From: Flammeovirgaceae bacterium | GTDB taxonomy: Bacteria; Bacteroidota; Bacteroidia; Cytophagales; Cyclobacteriaceae | Direction of reading: 5' to 3' | Assembly: GCA_016712035.1 (NCBI GenBank) | Contig: JADJRT010000002.1 | Coordinates: forward strand, 124,001-188,000 | DNA length: 64,000 nucleotides | In this document: piece by piece, positions 1 to 9,019 of the stretch | Layout of the letters: every line of letters starts with the position of its first letter | How positions within the stretch are numbered: position 1 is the stretch's first letter | Made by a program: the position numbers and the translations under genes | The notes under the pieces: model-generated | Told to the model about the DNA's origin: nothing | The model's database searches: none | The model's input: the letters and a program-made list of their open reading frames with translations, nothing else

Positions 1-2
1 GG

Positions 3-308
3 GCTTCAGAATTATTCACCGGCATGACACTTAATTTATTTGGCACAGTAAAGACCGGCTTTCTCGATATTATGGATGCCCTCTTTGGTGGATTGTTTAT
101 TGTAATTGTTGCGCTAATGACTTGTATTTACACTGGCTGGATCATGGACATTAATAAGGTAGCAAACGAAATAGGTACTGGAGCGCCTGGTTTTCATAAA
201 CCGCTTATAGGAAATCTTACGCCACTTGCGTTATGGAAATTCTTTATTCGCTTTGTCTGCCCACTCGTAATTGGGTTGGTGTTATTAAGTACGGTGGGTG
301 TTATATAA
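3..308 (+). CDS. Sodium-dependent (neurotransmitter:sodium symporter family) transporter, C-terminal part
   Basis: The reading frame is open from the left edge of the window and ends at the TAA at 306-308, so only about 101 C-terminal residues are present. Two hydrophobic helices are visible (around 'LFIVIVALMTCIYTGWIMD' and the final 'PLVIGLVLLSTVGVI'), separated by a short polar loop with 'LWKFFIRFVCP'. A GW-V/I helix followed by a polar loop and an 'F-RF-P' terminal helix is typical of the last transmembrane segments of bacterial SNF/NSS sodium:solute symporters. Substrate cannot be inferred. It is followed directly by a strong hairpin terminator. Another 12-TM symporter family remains possible, because the diagnostic N-terminal half lies outside the window. 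Confidence 0.72.
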   Translation, partial: ASELFTGMTLNLFGTVKTGFLDIMDALFGGLFIVIVALMTCIYTGWIMDINKVANEIGTGAPGFHKPLIGNLTPLALWKFFIRFVCPLVIGLVLLSTVGVI

Positions 309-331
309 GACTGCTTTACTAGCATAAAATA

Positions 332-361
332 AAAATCGCTGGATAATCATTCAGCGATTTT
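332..361. terminator. Hairpin terminator after the symporter gene
   Basis: Perfect 10-bp arms AAAATCGCTG (332-341) and CAGCGATTTT (352-361) enclose a 10-nt loop. A/T-rich flanks on both sides allow bidirectional use. It lies 24 nt after the symporter stop codon. Confidence 0.75.
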
Positions 362-474
362 ATTTAGTAGCTGTCCTATTGAAAGTTCTCCCAACAAAAT
401 ATTTCTTATATGGTGCGTATCCTGAAGGTATATATAGCATTCCAAAACAGCGGGCTATGCACTTAGTAAGGCCT

Positions 475-843
475 CTACTTAATTTGTATGATTCCGCTCC
501 GATACAAATCCAAAGCAGCATTAAGTAATTTTTCTATTGTACGAATGGGCAAGTCTTTATTTGGATTGACTCGGAAAATCTTCATGCGGGAACGGCTCCC
601 AACCTCCAACTTTGGGTGATCCAAATGTTTCCCTTCAACAAAAAGGAGATAGGGTTCGTTGGTTTTTTTATCCGTCCACAAATAGCAGAACATCTTTTTC
701 TTGTAACAGAAGCAGGGCATTCCGTATTTTATTGTTTCCGTAACCTGCGTGTCTTGATCCCGGATAATACTGCGCAAAGCAAGAAGACAACTTTTATTTG
801 GCTCGCTTATCTTTAGGTAATAGGTATCAAGTTCCTGGCCATT
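475..843 (-). CDS. DUF1801 family protein (start region frameshifted)
   Basis: The clear part reads 'MPCFCYKKKMFCYLW', then 'FVEGKHLDHPKL', then 'SRMKIF' and 'DLPIRTIEKLL', the usual motif order of small DUF1801 proteins (iron-chaperone-like fold, biochemical role unknown). The frame stays open upstream of the first TTG at 777 to about 843 and encodes a family-like N terminus ('ELDTYYLKISEPNKS'). No ATG lies in that frame. The only good ATG, at 842, is one base out of frame, so a single-base indel close to the start codon is likely. Intact length would be about 122 residues, normal for the family. It is followed at 863 by a convergent-free minus-strand neighbour with no evident functional link. 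Confidence 0.7.
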   Translation of the reverse strand, partial: NGQELDTYYLKISEPNKSCLLALRSIIRDQDTQVTETIKYGMPCFCYKKKMFCYLWTDKKTNEPYLLFVEGKHLDHPKLEVGSRSRMKIFRVNPNKDLPIRTIEKLLNAALDLYRSGIIQIK

Positions 844-862
844 CTATTCGTTGTGAAGTTCA

Positions 863-1768
863 CTAGTCCAGTTTACCATCCAGCCAATGAATAATATTTA
901 ACAACAGTTGAAAGTTTTCAGGCGCTGTTTCATTATTCATACCCATTTTTACTCTCTGTGGTCCCGCTAGTTGCGCAGAAAACATAGCTGCTTCGCCAAA
1001 AACAACCACGCGTCCTTTGCCATATTTTTTATAAGCCCCTTGCCACCATCCTTCAGCATTCATTCGGGTGGTTTTATCATCAAAAACCCAGGCTGTATCT
1101 GGTAACATGTTTATGTATCCTTTGCTAAAGGTTAGAATTCCGGTAGCATCCTCAGGTATTTTAAAAGCCTGCCCGGTAAAGGAAGCAATTTGCTGAACGC
1201 TTTTTTCTTTTCCTTTTGTGATGATACTTTCAGTGAGTGTTTTATTCCTTACGTTAAAATAGGCAGGCCCTCTCGATAGCGAATCAAATACAAAACCATT
1301 TGTAAACTCAAAGCCAAAGGCTTTAGCCAGATCCGTTGCTGCACCGGCCATCGGCATATGATCGGCAATTAAAAAAATACTCCCTCCAGACTGAACCCAT
1401 TGGCGCACCACATCAATCTCTGCAGTTGTAAACGCGGATGGATTGGGTAAATACCAGTTTTCTGTATTCAACTCATTTAATGCATTAGCTATCACAAGGA
1501 TTTTGCCCTTTGTCAATTCGTTCTTAGCAAATGAACCGCTATAGCTCAACACCTTGTATCCATCACGTTCCAACAAATTAGAAAAAGCTTTGTATCGTCC
1601 TTCTTTGGTATGAAAGTTATGATGACCTTCATCTATAAATACTACTGATCCATTTCCGCTTTTGTACTACGGATTCAGAATTACCGGATTATAGGTAGTG
1701 TCAGCAATTTGTTGCGAGAATAAAACACCGGGCAAGATTATAAAATAAAGAACGGTTACTGTCTTCAT
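863..1768 (-). CDS. DUF4350/ThuA-like secreted protein, interrupted by an in-frame TAG
   Basis: From ATG 1768 the frame begins with a signal peptide ('MKTVTVLYFIILPGVLFSQ') and runs to 863 with one in-frame amber codon at 1667-1669 (codon 34). After the stop comes 'VVFIDEGHHNFHT', then 'VLSYSGSF', 'ILVIANALN', 'GGSIFLIADHMP' and 'YGKGRVVVFGEAAMFSAQL'. This is a flavodoxin/glutamine-amidotransferase-like fold as in DUF4350 proteins, close in layout to ThuA-like proteins. Total length would be 301 residues. An ORF starting downstream at 1576 would lack the signal peptide and the first beta strand. A single CAG or AAG to TAG change explains the stop equally well as error or real mutation. Substrate and role are unknown. 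Confidence 0.65.
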
Positions 1769-1858
1769 GCTAAAAGAATTTATATGCTATGATTAGCAAT
1801 ACGTAATTCACCCTTTTTGGTTTAATAGTCCAAACTCCGTTGATTAGGCGCGAAGGCT

Positions 1859-3927
1859 TTAAAAATCATTCCTTTGGGGCAAGGTAATAGTGAAGGAAGT
1901 AAAGTGTTTAAATTCAGAGGCAACTTGAATAGTTCCCCCCAGCTTCTCGACCGTTTCTTTTACAATATATAATCCAAGCCCCGAACCAGAGCTTTCTATA
2001 TTTCCCCGGTAAAACATTTCAAAAATATGTGGTAATATATCCGTGTGAATTCCTATACCATTATCGCGAAAAGTAATTGCAATAGCATCGTCCCCGCTAC
2101 TTGCACTTATTTCTATTTTCGGTTTGTCCTTAGTGAGATCAGCGTATTTAATACCATTTGACAATAAGTTATTGAGTATGAATTGAACTCTGTTTTTATC
2201 ACAAACAAATGAAAAATCTTCAGGTATGTCTACAAATAATTCTACCACTCCCCGGGTGTCATTCATAAATTTCAAATCCTTAAAGGTTGCGAAGATCATT
2301 TCTTTAAGCGGTATTTCTTCTAGTATCAAGTCACTTCGAGAGTTTCTGGAGTAGTCCAGAATACTTTTAATCACAGTCTCTTGCTTAAGTAGTACGTCCT
2401 TTAACAATTTAATATATTGCTCGTTACCTTCGTTAACGAGATTTTGTTTCTCCATCAGATTAAGAATTCCAAAACATGACGAGAGAGGCGCTCGGATATC
2501 ATGCGAAACCCTGTAAACGAAATTATCGAGTTCTGAATTAATCTTTTGAAGCGTTCTGTTTTTCTCCATGAGGCTATCCTCATTCATCTTAAGCTTTGTT
2601 ATATCCAGGTGAGTTCCGTACAGTCGTACCACTTTTCCCTTCTCGTCAAGAATAGTTTCTGCACGGCTATGAATCCAGATATAAGATTCATTTTTGTGAC
2701 GAAAGCGAAATTCTAAGATAAACTTGCCAACCGGGTTGGCCATATAGTCTTCCACATCCTTCAGTCTTACGGCACGCTCTTCAGGATGTAAATGATCTAT
2801 CCAAGTACTGAATTTTGGCTCAAGTTCATGCGGTTCATACCCAATTTGTTTTTTCCACATGGGAGAAAAGTATACCTCATTGGATGCTGTGAACCAATCC
2901 CATATACCCATGTTGGATGCTGCAGTGGCTAACTTGTAGCGTTCTTCACTTTTCTCATGTGCCTGTTGTGCCTTTTTTCGTTCTGTAATATCCTGCTTGT
3001 CCCAATAACCTCACCCTTAGTTGCACGTGGGTTTTTACGATAATGCGAAATGATTTCCATCCAGATAGTATGTCCATTCTTATGTGGCACTTCCATTTCG
3101 GTCGTGTAGTAGTCCGATTCTTTCTTATTACTAACATCTAAAGAGCTATCTTGTGTATGCTCACCAATCGTTGGAATGTTTTCTTCTGGTATAAGCAGAG
3201 TAAACTCTTTTTCCATAAACTCGTTGATGGTGTAGCCCAATATTCGTTCAATTGATGGACTCACATAAGTAAATTTCCTTGACTCCGTATCTAATACCCA
3301 AATTATATCCTTTATGTTATCCGTTAGAAATCTGTGTTTCTCCTCGCTTTCCATAATGCGGGAATAGGCATCCCTTTGCGCGTCCATTAACTCACTAAAT
3401 AGAACAATACAAAATATTGCAATAGATAACATTACAAAGCCATAGGTTACCCACGCTGTTCCGAGTTGCGTATAAGTTTCAACATTCACAATTATTCCTC
3501 GGAGTCCATGAGTGAATAGATACCCATATAAAGTGAACGTTGCAATACTGATGATGGTGGCAATTATGGCAACGCTTCGCTTTTCAAAAAACCAAAAGAA
3601 GATTGGTATGAGTATAAAGAAAAGCTTAGCACTCGCGAGGTATCCAAAACTATGAAGGCCCGTTACCGCAACTAAGAATATAGATATTTGCAATACATAA
3701 ACCTTTACGAATAATCGAAGCTTATTTCGAAACAAGTAGGTTAGGATAATTGCTACATAAATACCAATCTGTAGTGTATATAATAAAGACCAGCCTGTGA
3801 AACTACTTCTTGAAATTGAAATCAATAATGCTGGTAAGAATAAATATATACCGGTGAGTAAAATGGTATTTACTGTATTATTCTTAATCGTTGCCGAGAT
3901 TATGTTTCTCCTTAAAATATTAAACAT
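1859..3927 (-). CDS. Membrane-bound PAS-PAS sensor histidine kinase (one frameshift)
   Basis: Two adjacent frames form one gene of about 690 residues. The N-terminal part (3927 to about 2993) has six or so membrane helices followed by a PAS domain ('DIIWVLDTESRKFTYVSPS'). The C-terminal part (to 1859) has a second PAS/PAC domain, a HisKA dimerisation region with the H box 'FVYRVSHDIRAPLSS', and an ATPase domain with N, G1 and G2 boxes ('LLSNGIKYAD', 'FRDNGIGI', 'GSGLGLYIVKE'). The join near 2990-2994 is restored by one extra G, giving the PAC ending 'GTSRDITERKKAQQAHEK'. No response regulator is adjacent, so its partner is unknown. The cytoplasmic PAS domains suggest sensing of an internal or membrane-associated signal. 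Confidence 0.85.
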
Positions 3928-4049
3928 TTTTCAGATTAGATGCCGTACTAATTTGAACCTTTTTATGATTAATCGCTAATGCAAAAGTTATATTTTCAAT
4001 ACGAGTCTAACGCCATGCCCCGATTGAATTAATGGAACTAGGCATTGGC

Positions 4050-4406
4050 TTACGTAGCCTCCCCGAAAGTCAAGAGATTATTATCCGGATCAAGCAATGA
4101 AAATTCCCTTTGCTTCCACGGCTTTGTTTCAAGATGACCGTTTGGATGAATAGCTACTTTCTTGTCTAAAAAACTCAGATACAATTCCTCAATAGAATTG
4201 GATCGGATATAAACCTGGCCGTAATTTTCTTTTGGGTCAAGTTCCTTAAACTCAAAAAAGTGGATTTGAATTTTGTCTTTCTCGACCATCAGGTACCCCT
4301 CATAGTCTGCGCTGCCAAATTCTGTAAAGCCTAACTTATTTATATAATAATCACGGGTAACTGCTTTGTTACGCATGGGTAATTTTGGGTTAATGGCTAT
4401 AAGCAT
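4050..4406 (-). CDS. VOC family (glyoxalase/bleomycin-resistance-like) protein
   Basis: A 118-residue protein with the single-module VOC layout: 'RDYYINKLGFTEFG' (first beta-alpha unit), 'IQIHFFEF', 'QVYIRSNSIEELYL', and the C-terminal 'KPWKQREFSLLDPDNNLLTFGE' region (positions ~92-116) typical of bleomycin-binding-like members. H53 region and the terminal Glu could act as ligands in the metal-binding members, but the activity is not predictable. It starts two bases after the stop codon of the upstream M24 peptidase gene (4409-5710), so the two are almost certainly co-transcribed. Physiological substrate unknown. Confidence 0.85.
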   Translation of the reverse strand: MLIAINPKLPMRNKAVTRDYYINKLGFTEFGSADYEGYLMVEKDKIQIHFFEFKELDPKENYGQVYIRSNSIEELYLSFLDKKVAIHPNGHLETKPWKQREFSLLDPDNNLLTFGEAT

Positions 4407-4408
4407 AT

Positions 4409-5710
4409 TTATTTTATCAACAAGACTCTTTGATTAATCGGATACAACCACTCGATGCCACGCTCAGTCACCACCGCATCATCTTCCAGCGGTATGCGCA
4501 ACTTCTTTCCTCCCCATTCAGGCAAGGGTGTGTATGCGAATAATTCTATTGATAACAAATTGGTTGGCTTCACCGTGTATTTAAACCTTACCGGATTCCA
4601 TTCGGCTATACTTGGGCCTATACCATGGCCCCAGTTACCCACCGAGTGGCAACCAATAACCACATTTGTTTTGTTATCTGCGCTTGGTTTGTTAAAAGTG
4701 ATTTTTGAAAACCCAGCCTGCTCCAACGCCTTATAAATATTGATCATATTTTGTTCTGCAGTGATACCCGGTTTAATGGTTTGCTTGATCACATCCCGTA
4801 CTTTCACGCCTTGATTAAAGGCGTTCTTAATACTCTGCGGCACATCTGTTTCTCCCTCCTTCAATACATACGCCATTCGCTTCATGTCGGTGTACATGTT
4901 CATAAGACCAACGCCCCAATCCAACATTAAGATATCACCGCGCTGTATGATGCGATCGGTAGACGTAGCAACAATTCCATCCGGACCTGTAACATAGACG
5001 GAAGGCATGCCAAACGAAGTCTCGAGATTGTTTTTAAATTGTTGTTCCCGCATCCACCAGGCGACATCTTCAAGAGTAGTAACACCAGGCGTAATCACTT
5101 CATTGGAAAACGCTTTTTCTGCAATTGTATAAGATAACATGCCGGCTTCGGCAAATGTGGCTATCTCGGTGGCTACTCTTCTTGATCTGAAATCAGACAC
5201 CAATTTTTCGGCAGACACAAACCGATCTTCGTATTTCTTGTCGAGAGTTTCAGCTAAATGTTGGTACATCGTATAAGACAATCCATCGGCACCGCCAATC
5301 ATTTTCGACATGTTGAGTCCAATTCTTTTTGGATCGCGTTTGGTGACAAAGTCTTTCAGTTCACTTTCACTACCAAAATAATCATAGGATCCACCGCCTT
5401 CCAGAAATCCGCCATCAATACCCAATGCAGCACGCTCTATTCTCGGTTTCCCAATATTGGTGAAAATATAATATCCGTTTTGTCCGGCATATCCCTCTCC
5501 CATATCGTGATACAGCGGATCGAAGTTGCCTTCTTTATTGGTGATGATCCACATATCGATGTTGTTTTCTTTCATCACTTCCGGCAGGATCAGATCAAAC
5601 TTATCATTGCGTATTTGATTCATCACCCGCCATCTGCGGTAGGCCTCTTGAGGAAAAGCAGATTGAACCATTACCAGTGTTATCAGGAGTAAGAATGTTT
5701 TTTTCATCAT
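4409..5710 (-). CDS. Exported M24 family metallopeptidase (Xaa-Pro aminopeptidase-like)
   Basis: 433 residues with an N-terminal signal peptide ending near 'SAFPQ'. After an aminopeptidase-P-like N-terminal domain comes a pita-bread catalytic domain with recognisable dinuclear metal ligands: D264 ('LMLDWGVG'), D275 ('YTDMKRM'), H362 ('WGHGIGPS'), E389 ('LLSIELFA') and a Glu in 'LEDDAVVTERG' (~409-416). These residues support real peptidase or prolidase activity in the periplasm. Length is normal and no frame damage is seen. It is the first gene of a two-gene unit with the VOC protein. Upstream 5711-6001 (291 bases) separates it from a divergent lipoprotein gene and probably holds both promoters, but no clear consensus was found there. 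Confidence 0.88.
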   Translation of the reverse strand: MMKKTFLLLITLVMVQSAFPQEAYRRWRVMNQIRNDKFDLILPEVMKENNIDMWIITNKEGNFDPLYHDMGEGYAGQNGYYIFTNIGKPRIERAALGIDGGFLEGGGSYDYFGSESELKDFVTKRDPKRIGLNMSKMIGGADGLSYTMYQHLAETLDKKYEDRFVSAEKLVSDFRSRRVATEIATFAEAGMLSYTIAEKAFSNEVITPGVTTLEDVAWWMREQQFKNNLETSFGMPSVYVTGPDGIVATSTDRIIQRGDILMLDWGVGLMNMYTDMKRMAYVLKEGETDVPQSIKNAFNQGVKVRDVIKQTIKPGITAEQNMINIYKALEQAGFSKITFNKPSADNKTNVVIGCHSVGNWGHGIGPSIAEWNPVRFKYTVKPTNLLSIELFAYTPLPEWGGKKLRIPLEDDAVVTERGIEWLYPINQRVLLIK

Positions 5711-6001
5711 GTCATTATAAAAATAGAGACTTTAAGATCAGTTATTGGATACGCTTTTCAAATCTAATGTAGGTGTCTATTGCAACAAATCCAGAAAAGT
5801 TAGTCTTTATTTTCAGTTTCCAGTAGCATTCAAAAAGTTTCTTCCCTTCACTAGCGATGCTTGTAATTCCCCGGATTTAGGATGGCTTTGGTTTTCTAAG
5901 CCCTACGAGAAAAAAATAAAAATAAACTAATATTCGACATAAATTATTTACCTTTTGCGGGCATTTATTGACTTAGACAATTGTTTCGAACAACTATAAT
6001 T

Positions 6002-6486
6002 ATGAGAAAAAAACTAATCGGGGTAGCGGTGTCATCATTTTTAATATCCATGCTAATAGCCTGCGGTCCTCAGAAAGAAGCAGCACTGGTAATTGATAAG
6101 GAACAAATTAAAAGGAGATTCAGGAAAAGGAGAATCGATTTGCTGAATTATATAACACCCGGGAATTGAAAAGCATTGGGTACTATGCCGATGACGCCAT
6201 ATCGTTTTCTCAGAATAAAGCAGCTTTAGTGGGAAAGTCGGCTATTATCGAATTTATGAAAGCCGGTCTTGAAGATACCCCTATGGGTAATAAGATCACC
6301 TTTACGACCAAAGAAGTTTTTGTATCCAATGATGGGAATCAAGTTGTAGAGATTGGTTATTACAACTTAGCGGATTCTACTAATGCTCCTATTAATACAG
6401 GAAACTATATGGTTCTATTTGAAAAGCGAGATGGGAGTTATGTCGTTGTGAGAGATATGAGCACTTCAGATATGCCGCTTGAATAA
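6002..6486 (+). CDS. SnoaL/DUF4440-like lipoprotein (one frameshift)
   Basis: Starts at ATG 6002 with a lipoprotein signal peptide and lipobox ('SMLIAC', Cys 21). The frame breaks in the A run at 6110-6113. Adding one A links it to the second part and gives 'EQIKKEIQEKENRFAELYN', followed by 'GYYADDAISFSQNKAALVGK', a DUF4440/NTF2-like cone-fold pattern ('YADDA.......GK.AI..F'). The C terminus '..GSYVVVRDMSTSDMP' matches the usual last strand ('W.I..D..'). Complete length is about 161 residues. NTF2-like lipoproteins of this kind are common in Bacteroidota and have no known common function. It ends just before a long bidirectional terminator. Confidence 0.75.
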
Positions 6487-6520
6487 AAAAATAAAAAAGA
6501 AAATCACGTAGTTCGATTCA

Positions 6521-6573
6521 AAAATAACGCAACACATGATCTACTATCAGATAAAATTGTGTTGCGTTATTTT
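6521..6573. terminator. Bidirectional terminator between convergent genes
   Basis: Perfect 16-bp arms, 6521-6536 (AAAATAACGCAACACA) and 6558-6573, with A and T tracts outside. It sits between the convergent ends of the SnoaL-like gene (6486) and the Gly-rich protein gene (6606), so it can serve both. Confidence 0.85.
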
Positions 6574-6605
6574 TTTGCTATAAAGGGGTTCGAGAGAGAT
6601 TTTGT

Positions 6606-7748
6606 CTACCGTCTTCGGCCTCCTCCTCCACCTCTGGAGCCACCACCACCACTAAAACCACCGCCACCTCGGGAGGCACCACCACCGCCACTAAATCCAC
6701 TGTTTCCCCCACCAGAACCACCACTATAACGAGATGCTCCGTTTGAATTACGGTTGGGTTGAGTTGTATTACGTTGGCTGCTGTTGTTAGAGGGCTGCAT
6801 GCCGGCTGCTTCGCGCGTAGGTCCCGCTCCACCTGATTGACGTGTAGCGGGCGTTGTTCCGGCTGATGGGCGAGTTCCAGTTGAAGGGCGTGTCCCCGTG
6901 GACGGACGTGTACCGGTTGAAGGACGTGTTGATGCACTATTATTTCTACCATAATTACCATTCGCCTTATTATGATTAACCGTATTGGATGTATTTCTTG
7001 TCCTGTTATAGTTATTAAAATTGTTCGTATTATGAATTACAGTTGTGTTACCATGATACCCACCACCATAGTAGCCATGATGATAATGCGCATGACTACC
7101 CCAGTATATACCAACGGCCATAACAGAAAACGCAGCATAATAAGGTGGATAATAACCATAATAGTAGGGCGGGTAATAAGGTGCATAGGCAGGTGAGTAC
7201 ACATATTGTACAATGGGCGCTTGTTCTACAATCACAGTTGTAGTTGTTGCAGGCGCACTAACAACTTTAACAGTATCCGGACCCTTGTACCCTGGATTGG
7301 CCGTAACTGCCGGAGTGGAAGTCTCTTTTAGTTCCACAATATAATCCTTGCCATACAGATCTTTATCACCCACGATCTGCATCGTAATTTTTTTCTTCTC
7401 ATCCTTCGATACCAAAATGACAGCAACATCCTGGGTTTCCTTTTCGCTTACCGCTATTTGTAGAACAAATGTAAAGTCATCTTTCTCTTGCTTTGTAACC
7501 ACCTTAATGAAATCAACCTTTTTATCCAGATCCAGATCCATATTATTGATCCCTGTTTTTTCCAAGTTCAATGATTTTTCAAAATCTTCAATGGTCTTTG
7601 ATTTTTGAAAAAGATCCAGAACGGCATAAAGGTCAAGGTTATCTCCTGGCAAGCCCAATAAAGTTGAATCAGCCACGGACTGTGAAAAAGCAGGCAGACT
7701 CACCAAACTGATCGCCACCACAAAATAAGGCAAAATATATTTTCTCAT
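6606..7748 (-). CDS. Exported protein with Tyr/Pro, RPSTGT-repeat and Gly/Arg-rich low-complexity tail
   Basis: 380 residues. A signal peptide ('..SLVSLPAFSQ') is followed by a folded domain of about 140 residues rich in beta strands ('DLDKKVDFIKVV', 'TFVLQIAVSEKETQDVAVI'), which resembles a conserved Bacteroidota domain of unknown function. After a linker come a Tyr/Pro-rich segment ('YAPYYPPYYYGYYPPYY'), a His/Gly segment, an Asn-rich segment, about four tandem RPSTGT hexapeptides (~275-300), and a C terminus almost wholly of Gly, Ser and Arg. The whole architecture suggests a folded domain anchored to a flexible, sticky, possibly surface-exposed or envelope-associated tail. No catalytic motif was recognised. 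Confidence 0.75.
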   Translation of the reverse strand: MRKYILPYFVVAISLVSLPAFSQSVADSTLLGLPGDNLDLYAVLDLFQKSKTIEDFEKSLNLEKTGINNMDLDLDKKVDFIKVVTKQEKDDFTFVLQIAVSEKETQDVAVILVSKDEKKKITMQIVGDKDLYGKDYIVELKETSTPAVTANPGYKGPDTVKVVSAPATTTTVIVEQAPIVQYVYSPAYAPYYPPYYYGYYPPYYAAFSVMAVGIYWGSHAHYHHGYYGGGYHGNTTVIHNTNNFNNYNRTRNTSNTVNHNKANGNYGRNNSASTRPSTGTRPSTGTRPSTGTRPSAGTTPATRQSGGAGPTREAAGMQPSNNSSQRNTTQPNRNSNGASRYSGGSGGGNSGFSGGGGASRGGGGFSGGGGSRGGGGGRRR

Positions 7749-7924
7749 AACAGGTCCGATTTGTAAAAACGTAAATGCAAGTTATTAAATATATATCACT
7801 AAGAAGAATTTTTCCTTGCATCTCAAAACCCGGATAAATGTAATTGATCATATTTTCAATATGCGAACTTGAAACCTACCAGTCGGTTTGTTATAGGCAC
7901 ACGCTCAAGTTGATGAAATAGAGC

Positions 7925-8704
7925 TTAAAATGAAATTTTAAAGTATGAACTTAAAGAAGGTAGTATATCAATAGCCCAATGAGTAATGATAAGCAGAATT
8001 ATATTACGATACCTGCTCCAGTGTAATGCAAATATTGCCCCGATAATAAATACAGGAATACCGGTATGAAGGAGTACTTGAATCCAATCGCCAGCCTGCC
8101 CCTCCACCCCGTTAGAAAGTAAATACCTGCTTGGTAGGTGCCATGCAGTAAATAAAAGAGTTGAAAGCATTATAGCGCTGAGTCTGTTCCATTTTTTTTC
8201 AAGTCTTGTCTGAAGATAGCCACGAAAGAAAAATTCTTCCGGAATGGCAGCTGTGAAAAGAGGCATTAAAATTCCAAAGATTAAACGAAGCCAAGCATCT
8301 TCAAAATTAGGAATGGCTAAAGTTAGTTCCTTTAAATGTGTTGCATTCAAAAAAAATCCAACGGTAGGCATGATCGCTAGCGTTATGGCAATCTTTACCC
8401 TTGGTTTTAATCCAAGCAATAAATCCGCTGGTCGGTAATTCCATCGGTAAAAATATATGAAACCAGGGACTATTAGGAGTAAAGTAATCTTAAACACCAA
8501 AGAGTACCAAACATCCTGATTGAATTGTGTTGCTTGCAGAATGGGTAATGGAATGATTTGTATAACCAAACCAAGCAGATAGCCCGATACAATGTAAAGA
8601 ATTGCATATAAAAGCAAGACATTTGTTTCTTGCGTAAGAGCTTTAAAGTGAATTTGATCCGTTGGTACGCGCTGCCAACTCAAATATGCAAATAATCTTT
8701 CCAC
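7925..8704 (-). CDS. CPBP family intramembrane glutamic endopeptidase
   Basis: 259 residues with about seven or eight hydrophobic helices. The three conserved CPBP/Abi motifs are visible: EExxxR at 156-161 ('PEEFFFRGYLQ'), FxxxH at 185-189 ('LFTAWH') and a third His at 242 ('LLIITHWAID'). These residues form the membrane-embedded catalytic site in Rce1-type proteases, so activity is plausible. Bacterial members process or degrade peptides and may give self-immunity to bacteriocins, but no bacteriocin gene lies nearby. Flanking intergenic regions of 176 and 315 bases suggest it is transcribed alone. Confidence 0.88.
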   Translation of the reverse strand: MERLFAYLSWQRVPTDQIHFKALTQETNVLLLYAILYIVSGYLLGLVIQIIPLPILQATQFNQDVWYSLVFKITLLLIVPGFIYFYRWNYRPADLLLGLKPRVKIAITLAIMPTVGFFLNATHLKELTLAIPNFEDAWLRLIFGILMPLFTAAIPEEFFFRGYLQTRLEKKWNRLSAIMLSTLLFTAWHLPSRYLLSNGVEGQAGDWIQVLLHTGIPVFIIGAIFALHWSRYRNIILLIITHWAIDILPSLSSYFKISF

Positions 8705-9019
8705 GAGGTTTCTAAACGAAGTATATGGGAATGAGGTTACTCAAAGAATTACCTTTATTTTATAGAGCAGATGAATCTCTCCCGCTTTCGATTTTGTATT
8801 CTATTTACAACACATGAAATACAACCATTTCAACTGTTTCAAGTTCAGCTTTTCTTTCAACTGCCGCTGCGATAAAGTTATTAAAAGATTTTACAAGAAA
8901 TTCAATGTCATAGTAAATCGATAAAGTTTGAAAACATAGTGTTGTTTTCCCTTTCCATTTAGTGCGTGGTTCACAGCACCGATATATATGCAATTGTTGA
9001 TATTTTTAAATTGTATGAG
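8705..9019. other. Intergenic region, no supported gene
   Basis: 315 bases between two minus-strand genes. A 62-codon minus-strand ORF (8805-8993) lacks family resemblance and is not called. The right end holds a 21-nt motif (8984-9004) that recurs at 18277-18297. Confidence 0.5.
8984..9004. repeat. Copy 1 of a 21-nt intergenic motif (ATATATGCAATT-R-TTGATATT)
   Basis: Matches 18277-18297 at 20 of 21 positions. Both copies lie in a minus-strand intergenic gap, 15 and 72 bases from the 3' end of the next minus-strand gene. Function unknown; may be the edge of a dispersed repeat. Confidence 0.45.

Noticed and set aside
24..308. Complete 94-aa small protein starting at ATG 24
   Set aside because: The frame is open to the left edge and the helices match a larger symporter, so this is a partial gene.
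2929..2955. Two separate kinase genes at 1859-2911 and 2929-3927
   Set aside because: The C-terminal gene lacks the end of the first PAC domain unless joined, and one extra G restores a continuous PAC motif.
5258..5692. 144-codon ORF antisense to the M24 peptidase gene
   Set aside because: Shadow of a well-supported gene on the other strand; composition (His/Ile/Phe rich) fits an antisense frame.
6578..6961. 127-codon minus-strand ORF inside the Gly-rich protein gene
   Set aside because: An alternate frame of the low-complexity tail of the gene at 6606-7748.
8805..8993. 62-codon minus-strand ORF
   Set aside because: No family likeness, unusual composition ('MHIYRCCEPRTKWKG') and no promoter or operon context.
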